DNA of 64,000 nt from Dioscorea cayenensis subsp. rotundata (lineage: Eukaryota > Streptophyta > Magnoliopsida > Dioscoreales > Dioscoreaceae), in NCBI RefSeq assembly GCF_009730915.1, contig NC_052489.1, forward strand, positions 1,674,001 through 1,738,000, in the 5' to 3' direction. How positions within the stretch are numbered: the first letter of the stretch is position 1; each line of letters starts with the position of its first letter. Below, in pieces: positions 44,885 through 56,846 of this stretch. Below the pieces are notes generated by a model. The model saw nothing but the letters and a program-made list of their open reading frames with translations, had not been told where the DNA came from and made no database searches. Both the position numbers and the translations under genes were made by a program.

Positions 44885-46232
44885 ATCACGCGTTATTTTT
44901 TCATATAGCCCTTACGTTTTCCCTGAAAAACTTTTAGTAGGTTAAAGGCAGAAAAAAATTTCCACTGATTTGAGGAAAAATAGGGAAAATAGGGTCATGT
45001 GATAGAGTTTGTGGCAAAAATTGGCTTAATTGGGAAATGACCAGCAGGAAATTTTTACAGAAAAAAAGGCAATAAAGCCTAAATATTTTAGTAGTTATAA
45101 TTCTATTTATTTTTATTATATAATTTATTATTTAATAAAAAAATAATTAAAAAAATTTTGTTACAATTTTGCTAAAACCCTATTTTTACCTAGATAAGTT
45201 CCACTTTGAATCTATCCAAGGATATTAATTTTTTGTTTTTGAAAAATTTTAAATTTTAAGCATCCTTTGATGCTTGATTGGAAAGTAGTTATGTAGATTC
45301 CATACGATATGTTTTACACTTGTTTACTATTTTTTATTTATCATTTATATTTTGTAATTTAATCTATAGATGAATCTACTACAAAATTTAAATAAAATAA
45401 AACGAAATAAAAATTTTAAATGACATTGAAATAAGTTGTTTACAATAATAAGTAATAAATGAATATACAATCAAACTGAGATTTATAGTAATTTTTTAAT
45501 TGATATATGAATACTTTTATTTATGCTTTTTGATTTTTTTTTATTTTTTATTTTTGCTAATTACTTCCTAAAACTATCTTTATATTTACCAATACTACAA
45601 GGGATTTATCCAAATATGATGTATCAACTCTAAAACAACATTTAGTATAATAAAATTGAAAATAACGTAAAAAAAAGACAAATTTAGCAAAGTAAGCCCT
45701 TTATTTCTTAGAAAGTATCAAGATTATGATATAAGATAAATCATATAATTTATATTAAATGTTATAATTTTGAATTAGAGAGCAATATAGAGAATAGCAA
45801 TGATAAGATAACAATTGGATCTGATAAGAAACAGGCCCAGTATTATGTACTTGAAGGCCCAACAATTAAAGATTCTCATGATGAAATTACAAAATTAGAC
45901 ATTCTGACCGTTTCAGTTAGAATTAACTGGGAAGCCATCACGTCGTCGTCAAGCGGCAACGTCAAAGTCATCAAACCGCGTCATAACGTCCGTTAAGCGC
46001 CGTCTTCTTTTCAAGCAGGAAACGGTTTCACAGTCATTTTTCCTAATTTTATTTATTTTTTATTTATAATCTGCCACGTTTATTTGCTTTACTATGATTT
46101 ATGATTTGAAACTTTTAAAAAAATTTCTAATCTCTTCGTTTTAAAAATATTGGTTTCTAAATATTAATTAATATATCATTATAAAGTATGAAAATATTCA
46201 TAGTATAACCTTGGTAGTTGATTATACGACAG
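44885..46232. other. Intergenic DNA with an ACGT-rich island
   Basis: No gene is seen. At about 45905-46035 a GC-richer island with several ACGT cores (CACGTCGTCG, CAACGTC, TAACGTCCG) looks promoter-like, but no gene starts after it. The rest is AT-rich. Confidence 0.4.
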
Positions 46233-46547
46233 CTTTAGTCGCATCGTATGAGATGAAGTTCTTACATGCATATAAGTGGTGGGCGTCATTCACTAGATCG
46301 ATCGGGCTGGAATCGTGGATCCCATCTAGTGGTTAGCGCATGGGTGCTCGAATAAAGTGCCCTGGGTGAAGAATCGTCCCATCTATGACCTAGGGGTTAG
46401 AGCTCACCCGTCAACCCTCCGTGACCCTCAGCCCGATACAACACACAAGGTGGGATCCACAACTCCACAGATCCGCCTAGTGGTGAAGGATGCCCACCAC
46501 TTATATGTACACAAAGACTCCATCTCATAGCCAATGTGGGACTAAAG
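46233..46547. repeat. Foldback element with arms of about 95 bp
   Basis: The left arm (46233-46324) and the complement of the right arm (46547-46451) read alike. Both show CTTTAGTC, a TATGAGATG core, CATATAAGTGGTGGGC, TTCAC, CTAG or TAG, and GTGGATCCCA. They are separated by 126 bp. The complement of the right arm contains AGTCCCACATTGG, a phrase typical of TRIM-type LTR starts, so the structure could be a MITE-like foldback or two opposed pieces of a small retroelement. No clear target duplication was found. Confidence 0.7.
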
Positions 46548-47580
46548 GAGTTCATTACATTGATGCACATTATACTATATATGTATATATGTTTAATAAA
46601 ATCTGAATAAATCACTAATATTACATAACTACAACCAATTTAAATTTAAGCATATATATATATATTATTCTTTTTAAATTTTGATAATAAATATATTTCA
46701 TACACCATATTTTTACTAAAGTTCTAACGAATTTAAACCTTAAATTTAAGGGCGGACGCCTATGTTATTTATGCATCAAATTTTTTTATAATATAATATA
46801 TAATGCATAGTTTTATATAAATATAAAAAAATATATTATAAAATCATCCTCACATTAGAAGGATGGTAATTCTTTCATGCCTAATTTTAATATATAAAAA
46901 ATTAAATATAACATAGTTATAATTAAAATTGTATACCTAGCAAAACTAATATTTAACTATATTTTTATATTATATTTTTATAGTATCATTAACTCACAGA
47001 AAAAAAAAATTGAGGATTCGACTCTCTTCTGAAATATGATAGAAGATTTAAAATGTATGTGAGGTGAGTTGTAAAAAAAACAAAAAAGTTATCATATATT
47101 CATAGTACAATGTCACTTGAGCTAATACACATTTAATAACTGTTTTAATTTGTTTATATATTTTCATAATTAACATAATATATGATACAAGTGCCCTTTA
47201 TACATTCATGATATATCTTTAAGTTTAAAAAACAAATACTTAAAAAATATTTAATAAGTTAATTTTATGGTTTTTTAATAATATGTACAAGTCACTCCCA
47301 AAAGCACAAAATGCTTTATTGTTCCTATATATAAATATATATTTATAAAATAATATTTGTATAAATGCTATCAATTTTTTTTTAAAAAAAAATGCTATTT
47401 ATTTAATACATTCAACAATAAGAGAAAATCAACTTAAAAATCCTATTTAAAAATTATATTTATCATCTATTCTGATGGCAAAAATAACAAAAAATAAAAA
47501 TTTATTTATTTATTTCAGAGTTACATAATATAATTAAATAATAATGTTTTTTATAAATATATTTAAATAACGTTTCACGT
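46548..47580. other. AT-rich intergenic DNA
   Basis: No gene is seen. Short AT microsatellites and long A/T runs only. Confidence 0.5.
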
Positions 47581-47589
47581 TTCCCAAAA

Positions 47590-48057
47590 TAGACGTTTGA
47601 AAGCGTGACGTGGAGGACAGGGAGCTCCGAGCCTGGAGACGGCGTCATCATCCCGGGTTATCAATAAAAAGGGCATTTTTCTTGGTCTTTCGAGCTTTGT
47701 ATACGACCTCAACGAGGAGAAGAACCGGCGATCGAACGCTCTAAGGTATTGCTATTCGATTAATCATTCTATTTTTATTGATTTTTAGCCTTTGTAATCT
47801 GATTTTGGGAAAGAAATCCTTCAATTTGATGTAGTTTTCGTCGAGATCGACCGTGGCTAGGGCACATCTCGTCCGATTCGATCTCTTTAGGGTTTATTGA
47901 GCTTGTTTTGTTGTATTTTGTGTTGTTGAATCTGTTGTTAATGTGATATGGCGTTTTCTGGCTTTGATTCTGGCTGTTCTCTGGAATTAGGGCTTTTTTT
48001 TTTTTGGGAGGGGATATGCATGTTTACACCAAATTGTCGCCTCTTATGTGTTTGCAG
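47590..48057 (+). promoter_or_regulatory. Promoter, first leader exon and leader intron of the RING-CH gene
   Basis: A GC-richer stretch with GTGACGTGG (about 47603-47612, an ACGT-type bZIP site) begins abruptly after AT-rich DNA. A leader exon probably ends at 47745 (CTAAG before GTATTG). The leader intron runs to TTTGCAG at 48057 and contains a T-run. The transcription start is inferred. Confidence 0.45.
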
Positions 48058-48162
48058 GAAGGTGAATTGGGGTTTTGATTGATTGATTTGGATTGCGGTA
48101 CTAAATTCCTAAGAAAGGAGCAAACTTTTTTTTTTGGTGGATTCTGGTTAAGAGATTTGGCT

Positions 48163-50832
48163 ATGGGGGATCACCTAGTGGTGCATGTTGATAGGCTGAT
48201 AACACCGCAGAGGATTGAACCGGAGCAAGTCGCTGAGGGTTTGGGCTCTTCTGGGAAGGTTATACAGAATGTGGGTTCATCTGCTCTTGCCTCTTCGCAG
48301 GTGGGTTCTAGCAGTCATAAAGGTACAGAGGAAAAGATTGTTATTGATGATGGTGATGAGAAGGAGCCGCTTATTCAGACTGTGGAGTGCCGTATTTGCC
48401 AAGAGGAGGATGACATCAAGAACTTGGAGACCCCCTGTGCTTGCAGTGGCAGTCTAAAGGTTTATTATTTATGGCATCTATTTTTAATTTTATATCAGTC
48501 ATGCATATAATTACTGAATTAAGATGGTGGGCATTTCAAGTAGTCTATGGAACATCAAATGACATGGCATATGAAGGATGCAATTTTGGGTTATAAGTTT
48601 GTAACTTAGGCATGCCTACCGTGCTTACTTAGAATTCTTTTTGGGTACATCAATTGCAAAATAATTATGTAGAGTGCCTAATATTTGCTTTACACTTAAG
48701 TTGTGTTTGGAGTTGCTTTTCTAGAGTATTTTATATACAGTGTTTCAACAAACATAGATCTATATAAACAGAGCTTTAGAGATAGTTTATTTTGTTGTTT
48801 AGTTAATGTTGTAATTGAGCTTTCATATTGAGTTCTGTTGTTTGGTTTTTGAATTTAAAAGAAAGTTTTCGGGTACAAGTTTCTTAGGAAAAGACAATTG
48901 TTTTTCCTTTATACATGAGTTTCTCAAAGGTATGAAGGGTTGACTAAATGGGCTTTCTGAAGATCAAATAATGTGTCTGTAGTTGGAGTTAGTAAAATGA
49001 CCATTCTGAATATAAAATACTTAAAAGGAAAGCAGCCACCCATAAATAGCTTAAAAAACTAAGGCTTACTTAGGAATGGAAAAGTGTGTTTTAGTTATTA
49101 TCCAAAACCCACAAATTTGAGCTTCTTTATCTAAGTTGTTTTCAGCTTTTCTTATTTTTCCATTTAACTGTAGCCAAACTTCCAGTTCAAGTAACAGAAG
49201 AGCTTTCAATTATTAAGAAGTTATTCTACAGCTTTTGAAATAGATTTTTTCTATTTAATAATTGAGAAAACACAAAGAAAGTTAGACAGATGAAGATATA
49301 CCAATTGATCAATATGCATATTTTCATTTGTGTTTTTCTTTTTTGTGGGATCTTATTCTGCTTATTACTTCTTCTGCAGTATGCCCATAGGGTTTGTGTG
49401 CAGCGCTGGTGCACTGAGAAAGGAGATATAACTTGTGAAATTTGTCATGAGGTGTGTACCAATGTTGGTTTTCTGCTACCAATTCTTCAATGCCTTTTCA
49501 ATTAAAGATATATTCTAGATGAAGTTATCAGTTTGTGTGATATTTCTGATCTTAGATTCTTAATTTATGATATTTATCTTTTATTTGTATTAGAAACCAA
49601 TGTGTTTATTGCAGTTTTAATAGACATATGCTCATGTCTGAGTTGCTTATATAAGGACTTTATTGTTGTTTACAGTCATACAAGCCTGGTTACACTGCAC
49701 CTCCTCGACCTCAGCCAGATGAAACCACTATTGATATCAAGTAAGTTAATTCTAGATACGCAAATTGTCTCCATGGTGGGGAGACTTTTACGTCATGAAG
49801 TAGTTTTTATATTTTTTTGATGGCATAATTATACACTAGAGCTGGCAGTTTATCCAGGAAACTCACTAGTTCATTGTTGATACCACAGTGGAGGCTGGAC
49901 CATCACTGGTGCTCCTTTAGATTTACATGACCCACGGATCCTTGCAATGGCAGCTGCACAACGACACTTTCTTGAAGCTGAGTATGATGAGTATGCTGCT
50001 ACCAATGCCAGCGGTGCTGCCTTCTGCCGTTCTGCTGTTCTAATTGTAAGTTCTTATAAAATGCTCTAGAATGACAAAATGTTATCAGAAACTGCTGCCT
50101 TTAAATGATTTTGGACTTAGATTTTGAGGACATCCAGATTGAAAGTCCATGCAAGCTAATTGCTAAGTTTTCCTTTAAACTGTTTGAGCTCTAGCCTCTA
50201 GAGCGCTCTCCATTCTATTGTGTTTTATCATCAGTTTAAAGTGCAAATTGCTAATTTAAGAAAGGAGCTCTTGGATATATGATACCAGTGCATTGCATCA
50301 CAGATATCATTTGTGCCTTATATTAACTAATCTGTATTTCCATTTGCTGCAGTTGATGGCTCTTCTGCTGTTGAGGCATGCATTGTCCATCACTAATGGG
50401 GATGAAGACGATGATGCATCCACCTACTTCTCTGTAAGTTAACAAAAATTTTCAAAGCACACATCTTTATTCTGCATCTGTATTCAACTTCACTCCCTTA
50501 TCATCCAAATATATTTGATGTTCAACAGTTGTTCCTGCTTCGAGCTGCTGGATTTCTTCTGCCATGTTATATAATGGCCTGGGCCATTAGCATCTTGCAG
50601 CAAAGAAGGCAAAGACAGGTTAATTCAATGTCTCCTTTTTGCACAATTACATTTCAAGACCTTCATTATTTCCCATTGACATTGTGGTTCCAATTCCATC
50701 AAACAGGAAGCAGCAGCTTTGGCGGCAAGAGAGGTGGCATACATACTCCAGTCAGGTCAAGGAAGGGGCCTACAGTTTGCCATAGCACCCGAGTCACCGG
50801 CAACACCCCAGCAGGAGCCTAATCAACAATAA
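48163..50832 (+). CDS. RING-CH (MARCH-type) E3 ubiquitin ligase, DUF3675
   Basis: Seven coding exons (48163-48459, 49380-49451, 49676-49740, 49889-50045, 50353-50433, 50529-50618, 50707-50832) join in frame to 295 residues. The C4HC3 RING-variant domain begins VECRICQEED, continues TPCACSGSLKYAHRVCVQRW and closes TCEICHE; exon 1 ends exactly inside it. The DUF3675 region follows (SYKPGYTAPP, then WTITGAPLDLHDPRI). Two membrane spans lie around AVLILMALLLLRHAL and LFLLRAAGFLLPCYIMAWAI. Such proteins transfer ubiquitin to membrane targets at endomembranes or plasma membrane, and some act in lipid metabolism or stress. The start is the ATG of MGDHLVVHVDRL. The target protein is unknown. Confidence 0.93.
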
Positions 50833-51309
50833 CTGCACGCCTTCTCTCCTGTACATTTTTCATATGACATACTCCGGTTTCGCCTCCTGTAATTTCATTG
50901 TAGTGTTGAGATGTTAAGAAGAAGAAAACAGGCGTTGTCGTCTGGTCATTTGCGCGCACTTGTATTACTGTTGTTATCTTGTTGAACAACCTGGAGATTT
51001 GCTGGCTTCTCTGACATTTAAAGGGGGCTTTATACTTGTCTTCGTGTATGGCTTCTCATAGCCTAATGCTGTTATGTGCGTGTATAATAATCTTCTTATA
51101 TTAGTTGTGTTGTATCTTTAAAATAATAAGAAAGAGGCATGTTATATTCATCATCTCTTCCATGAAAAATTACACTCTGGATAGGCATAGGTCAATGTTC
51201 GGGTATTTATGCTTGCATTTTTCTTTAAATTAATTTTAAAAACGATCAAAAGTTAGAGTTGTGAATAAACAACTGTTTCCAGGGCCGGTAGTAGGGCCCA
51301 GCAAGTCGT

Positions 51310-51348
<39 letters not shown>

Positions 51349-51850
51349 ATTTTTTAAAATTATATTTAAAATTTTTATTTAGTAGGTTTTTTAAACTATG
51401 CAATTTAATTTATAATAATATCACCATCCGAATTTTTTAAAGCATTACAATTCATTTTTTTAAAATAAATTTATGTTTAAAAATTTTATTTACTTTTATA
51501 TTTAGCTTTTTTTTTTCTCTAAACTGTAAAACTTAATTTATGATAATATTTATATATAATTTGATCTTATAATAAGACCCCGTAATTTTCTAGGCCTCAC
51601 ATTTCATTTTAAAATTACATTTAAACTTTTTATTTATTATTATCATCTTATCCACATAATCATAATTTTAAAATTTTTAATTATTTTTAAAATTATAAAA
51701 TTTGTCTTATCTAATTAAGTTATGATAAATTTTTTATTCAATAAAAATAATTTAAAAACATTTATCATGACTTCCATTAGCATCTCATCTTCCCAAAGAC
51801 TAATATAATATATATTCAAAATAAAGCTAATAATCGCTTCTTGGATATCC
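50833..51850. other. RING-CH 3' flank and AT-rich spacer
   Basis: Contains the RING-CH 3' UTR (to about 51120), then an (AC)n(AT)n microsatellite at about 51309-51348. A weak two-fold repetition of AT-rich sequence lies around 51350-51600. No gene is seen. Confidence 0.5.
51309..51348. repeat. (AC)n(AT)n compound microsatellite
   Basis: About eight AC units run directly into about ten AT units. Confidence 0.85.
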
Positions 51851-52652
51851 GCACGTTCATTTTCCTCGAGATACGACTCATTTAGATAATCCCACCGTTC
51901 ATCTCTGTCCCTTCGTTTGCCTCGCGATATGAACTCCCGTTAAACAAGCTATTTCATATTTCTCAGAGAAGTCTCGGCGAGGCAAGTGCCGCCAGTTCCT
52001 GCTCGTTTCCCTGCCTTCTTTTACCATCTGTGCTTCTCCGGCCGTCGAGAGATCGTCACCGGGGTTCCGCTGATGTAGGTGAGCTTCCTATAAGCCCAGA
52101 TGGCTCTCTCTTTTCATCTCTGAGAAGCCTGCTTCCATTGATCATTCACTTTTTGCTGTTTTCCCGTGTGTGAGCTTTCGAATTGTCTCATTTTTAGTTT
52201 TGCAGATTGTTTCTACGGTTCGAATTTGGTGGTGTTATTCGTTGCGAAGTTGGCGTCTTTCCCTGATTTTCCCATCAAAGACTCGATTTTTATCATTCAT
52301 TTGTGAAGGAACTGGAAAAGGTATTGCTTTTTTCTTGTTGTGAAGTAGTTGATGCTAAAGATTTTGCGACTTAGTAATGGAAGTCTTGGTTTTTGGGAAA
52401 GCGACACATTTTGAGCTTTCTTTTTGCAGAACATAGAGGCTTGTGTGAAATTGTCACTTGTTTGATTTGATACTTCCTTTGCTGTTCATATAGACTCATT
52501 TGTTTCATATTGAAGTGATGGGCTTTTTGAGTGGCTTTAAAGTAATGAAATTTGATTTATGTGTGCAGAGGAGAAGGATCTTTGCTAACGAAAGGTAGTT
52601 TTCCTTGGATGGAGTTTGGGTTGAGTAAATTTTTTAGTTATATAGCATTACA
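51850..52652 (+). promoter_or_regulatory. Promoter and leader of the PPR gene
   Basis: A CT/CG-richer stretch from about 51870 to 52080 marks the promoter and leader start. GTAG before GTGAGC at about 52078 is a likely leader donor, and TGTGCAG at 52568 a likely leader acceptor. So a 5'-UTR intron of about 490 nt is plausible. The leader assignment is inferred. Confidence 0.4.
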
Positions 52653-54935
52653 ATGAGTCGCACATTGCTTCCTAAACATGTAGCAAGTGTCATAAAATAC
52701 CAGAAGGATCCTCTTAGGGCTCTTGACATGTTCAATTCAACAGCCAAAGAAGATGGATATAAACATACACTCTTCACTTATAAGTGTATGGTGGAAAAGC
52801 TAGGGATTCATGGGGAATTTGAGGCCATGGAAAATGTTCTATCTGATATGAGAGTGAATATTGACAATAGTTTACTTGAAGGAGTATACATTGATGTAAT
52901 GAGAAGCTATGGAAAGAAAGGGAGGATCCAAAAAGCTGTGGATACATTTGAGAGAATGGATTTTTTTGGTTGTGAGCCTTCTACGATGTCTTATAATACT
53001 ATCATGAACATTTTGGTTGAATACAGATACTTTGATCAAGCCCACAAAGTGTACTTGAGAATGCTGGACAAGGGCCATGTTCCTGATGTCTACACCTATA
53101 CTATTAGAATAAAATCCTTTTGTAGAACAAGGAGATCGCATGCAGCACTGAGACTTCTTAGAAACATGCCTGAGAGAGGGTGTGATCTTAATCCTGTTGC
53201 ATATTGCACAGTGATCTCTGGTTTATATGAGGAAGATCATCGAGCTGAGGCTTGTAGTTTGTTTGATGAAATGCTTGTAAAGGAAATCTGTCCTGATATC
53301 GTTACCTTTAATAAGGTTGTGCATGTGCTTTGCCAGAAAGGAGATGTCCTAGAGAGTAGCAGGCTTATCGTGAAGGTTTTGAAGAGGGGCACAGTTATGA
53401 ACCTATTCACATACAATATATTAATCCAGGGGCTTTGCAAGGAAAGCAAGTTGACTGAGGCTGTTGCTTTAATGGACCATATGGACAATGGTTTGGCTCC
53501 TGATGTGGTTACTTATAATACGCTTATTTGTGGCTTGTGCAAGAATTCAAAGGTTGTTGAAGCTGAAAAATATCTGCGTAAAATGTCAAATGAAGGCTGT
53601 TCTCCTGATGATTTCACCTACAATACTATCATCGATGGGTATTGCAAAAGTGGTTTGGTGCAGAATGCGTGTAAGCTTTTGAAGGATGCAGTGTTCAAGG
53701 GTTTTGTGCCTAACCATGTAACATACTGTTCACTTATTAACGGTTTATGTGAGGAAGGTGACATTGAAAGAGCCGTAGAGATTTTTAATGAGGCTATAGG
53801 CAGAGGGGTAAAGCCTGATCTTATTCTCTATAACTCACTGATCAAGGGTCTATGCCGACTAGGCCTGATTTTGCAAGCGCTAGATTTAATGAATGAGATG
53901 CTCGAAGCTGGATGCTGTCCAGATATTTGTACATATAACATTATCATAAATGGGTTGTGCAAGATGGGGAAAGTTTCAGTTGCCAATAATGTCATGAATG
54001 CTGCAATAGCAAAAGGCTACCTTCCTGATGTTTTTACTTTCAACACACTAATTGATGGCTACTGCAAGCAACTGAAGCTGGAGACTGCATTGCTAGTGGT
54101 TGACAGAATGTGGACTCATGGTGTTACTCCGAATGCAATCACTTACAACTCTGTGTTAAATGGTCTGTGTAAGGCTGGCAAGACCAACGATGTCCTGGAG
54201 ACATTTAGAGAAATGCATTCAAAGGGGTGTGTACCTAATGTTATTACCTATAACATAGTGATTGAGAGTTTGTGCAAGGTTCACAAAGTTAAGGAGGCTT
54301 CTGATTTGCTTGTGAAGATGATAAATGAAGGCTTAAGTCCTGATATAGTTAGTTTCAGCACATTGATTTATGGATTTTGTAGGAATAGTGACATTGACGG
54401 TGCTTATGAACTATTTAGAAAGATGGAAAAGGATAAGTTCTTTGCTACAACTGATACATACAATATAATGATCCGTGCATTTTCTGACAATTTGAATATG
54501 CAAATGGCAGAGGAATTGTTTCTTGAGATGTCCAGCAAGAACTGCTCTCCAAATGTTTATACTTACCAGGTCTTGATCAAGGGATTTTGTAAGACTGCAA
54601 ATACTGATTGTGCATATGAATTTCTTATGGACATGATTAACAAGGGCTTAATTCCTTCAATGACAACATTTGGACGTGTTATAAATCGCTTATGTGTAGC
54701 CGATAGGGTTGATGAAGCAGTTGGTATTATTCAAGTAATGGTGAACAACAACGTAGTGCCTGAGGTAGTGCATACCATTTTAAGCGCTGATAAGAGGGCA
54801 ATAGCTGCACCCAAAATCCTTGTAGAGGAGTTGATGAAGAAGAGCCATATAACCTATCGTGCCTATGAACTTTTGTACGATGGAATCAGGGATAAAAAAA
54901 TGTTGAGAAAACGGCGTCACATGAGATGTTCCTGA
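52653..54935 (+). CDS. P-class pentatricopeptide repeat protein (At1g74580-like)
   Basis: Intronless gene of 760 residues. Nearly the whole protein is tandem 35-residue PPR motifs, visible as repeated CPDIVTFNKVVHVLC, APDVVTYNTLICGLC, SPDDFTYNTIIDGYC, TPNAITYNSVLNGLC and similar, roughly 17-18 units. No E, DYW or SMR domain follows, so it is P class. The start MSRTLLPKHVASVIKYQKDP and the end (KKSHITYRAYELLYDGIRDK) match the Arabidopsis protein At1g74580 as I know it, supporting orthology and this start. PPR proteins bind organelle RNA one base per repeat and act in its stability, splicing or translation. Organelle and RNA target are not evident, and the N terminus is not a strong transit peptide. 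Confidence 0.95.
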   Translation: MSRTLLPKHVASVIKYQKDPLRALDMFNSTAKEDGYKHTLFTYKCMVEKLGIHGEFEAMENVLSDMRVNIDNSLLEGVYIDVMRSYGKKGRIQKAVDTFERMDFFGCEPSTMSYNTIMNILVEYRYFDQAHKVYLRMLDKGHVPDVYTYTIRIKSFCRTRRSHAALRLLRNMPERGCDLNPVAYCTVISGLYEEDHRAEACSLFDEMLVKEICPDIVTFNKVVHVLCQKGDVLESSRLIVKVLKRGTVMNLFTYNILIQGLCKESKLTEAVALMDHMDNGLAPDVVTYNTLICGLCKNSKVVEAEKYLRKMSNEGCSPDDFTYNTIIDGYCKSGLVQNACKLLKDAVFKGFVPNHVTYCSLINGLCEEGDIERAVEIFNEAIGRGVKPDLILYNSLIKGLCRLGLILQALDLMNEMLEAGCCPDICTYNIIINGLCKMGKVSVANNVMNAAIAKGYLPDVFTFNTLIDGYCKQLKLETALLVVDRMWTHGVTPNAITYNSVLNGLCKAGKTNDVLETFREMHSKGCVPNVITYNIVIESLCKVHKVKEASDLLVKMINEGLSPDIVSFSTLIYGFCRNSDIDGAYELFRKMEKDKFFATTDTYNIMIRAFSDNLNMQMAEELFLEMSSKNCSPNVYTYQVLIKGFCKTANTDCAYEFLMDMINKGLIPSMTTFGRVINRLCVADRVDEAVGIIQVMVNNNVVPEVVHTILSADKRAIAAPKILVEELMKKSHITYRAYELLYDGIRDKKMLRKRRHMRCS

Positions 54936-56846
54936 GCTCATGATGTACAAGAATCTGAGACATAATTGAAAGCCTGAAGAGCAACCTTCTCTCCATTTTT
55001 TGAGATCTTCATATTCTTTTCCCTAGAGAAGTCAATCCTAGGTGGGCACCAACACTCGACAAGTCAAACCTAATCTCTCGTAGGTTTAATAATTTAGATT
55101 AATATGGACTAAATTGTTGATTTATTTTTTACTCATATTGTAGGTACAATTGTTGATTTGTTCAGATAAAATCAAATGTCAAATTGGTGTATATCTTTGA
55201 CATCTCACCGAAGTGCAGATCCAACACCAGTATGCAACTACTTGGCTGTTTCTCATTATTGGTTTTGGGTTCATGCTATCAAGTGTGAGTAGGTAAACAT
55301 CGCATACCTGCTGTGGAATTCAATCTGGAACTAGTTTAGTTAGATTCTGGATGATACAAAATATCGTACTATGCATTGATGTTTTTTGTAGTAAATTTTA
55401 CAATCACAACTTTCTTCTTTGATCTTGATTCGCTTGATTTATTCATTAGTTTGTCGTTTCATCTCTGCCATTTATACATGCTTCTAGGATTAGAAATTCA
55501 TTTCTTTTTCTTTGTTTTTTTTTTTCTCTATAGAGATAATAGAGTTTTAGATATGAGTTCACTGGTCTGCTTTAGAGGGGAAAAATGAAGCTTCGATGAC
55601 AAATTAAATTAAGATCTAGAATGCAGGTGAAACCATAGCTTTTGCTTTGATCACCGGTGACTGAGTCAAGTCATGAACTCTTATATTTTCTTTCGAAAAG
55701 CTTGCATCACATTGTCATCTCAATTTCTTCTGAAGCTCTTGAGAGTCTGGAATATTTAGCTACCAGAATACATTTCTTCTGTTTTCTTCAGAGTCTAGAA
55801 GATTTTTCATCTTTATAGTATTAATTTGTTTTCTGAAATGTGTGTAGTTCAAACCAAAACACCAAGTGGAAGTAGTACTATTGCAAATAAGTTGGAGATG
55901 CATGCACCATTTTTTCGATAAGACATACATGGGATATTCTCCTGATCCATCAACTTTCGACGTTTAGATCACGTCGATCCTCAAGAAAAGAAATAAGCAA
56001 AGTTCTGGCATTTATACTCAAAGGAGTTCAGATTCTGCAGGGAGTGACATTCTTCTAATCCAATAGAAGTGAATGAAGTCTCAGAAATCTTGTTCTCTAC
56101 TTTAATTATTATTATTATTATTATTAATTTTTCTTTTTCTTGTTCTTATGAACTCTCCATGCGGAGGACGGAGCGTATCTGTATCTCATGCGTCTGTGAA
56201 TTGTTCATTTTTTGGAAATTCACCAAAATGAAAAGTTAAATTGCTTCAGAACGAATTTCTTTTTCGACATGTAGTTAACAGTATTAAAATGACAGGTTGA
56301 TCAATTTGGATGGATTGGAAAATAAGAGTACTGTTTCAATCAAAGATTTAACGGTTTCAAATTCATCGTACCAAATCAAGATTCATCATATTTTTTATTG
56401 TTCACAAAAAACATTGTTCCTAAAGCACTTGCATTGTTTATCACATTTGCACTGTTTTTAAATATTACTGTTATCTAATGAATGCAGTTATTTATTAAAT
56501 GAATGGCGATCACAGAACATTAGTAGATTTGATTATCAATGAAGGCGTATATAAAAATAGTTTTTATAAAAATAGTTTTCAAATATTTCAAGCATATTCA
56601 CAACTGGAACTCTCAGACAGGGAGTTATCTAAGGTTCATGAAGGTATATACATACCAGAAAAAAAAAAGCCTTCATTATTCTCAGGAATAAGAATTTTTG
56701 GATTCATTAATGCCTCGAGATTGGAACTCCATTCGGAAAGTTATCCGTTCATTGGCCTCGAGATATGTGAACACAGTTGACACATACTTGTCTCCGATCC
56801 TTATCTCTATGTTCGTTGGTGCTCCTTCGGCTGCTGAAGTACCAGA
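54936..56846. other. Spacer between PPR and CPBP genes
   Basis: Contains the PPR 3' UTR, an (ATT)n run at about 56105-56127 and the CPBP promoter and leader (from about 56650). An upstream ATG at about 56710 opens a frame that overlaps the CPBP start in another frame, a possible uORF. I recognise no gene product here. Confidence 0.45.

Noticed and set aside
46320-46380. tRNA-like phrase CTAGTGGTTAGCGC
   Set aside because: It has an A-box-like part only. No B box at the right distance, no acceptor-stem pairing and no anticodon arm could be drawn. It lies inside the foldback element.
53237-53488. Antisense open frames within the PPR gene
   Set aside because: They are shadow frames of the repetitive PPR coding sequence without family resemblance.
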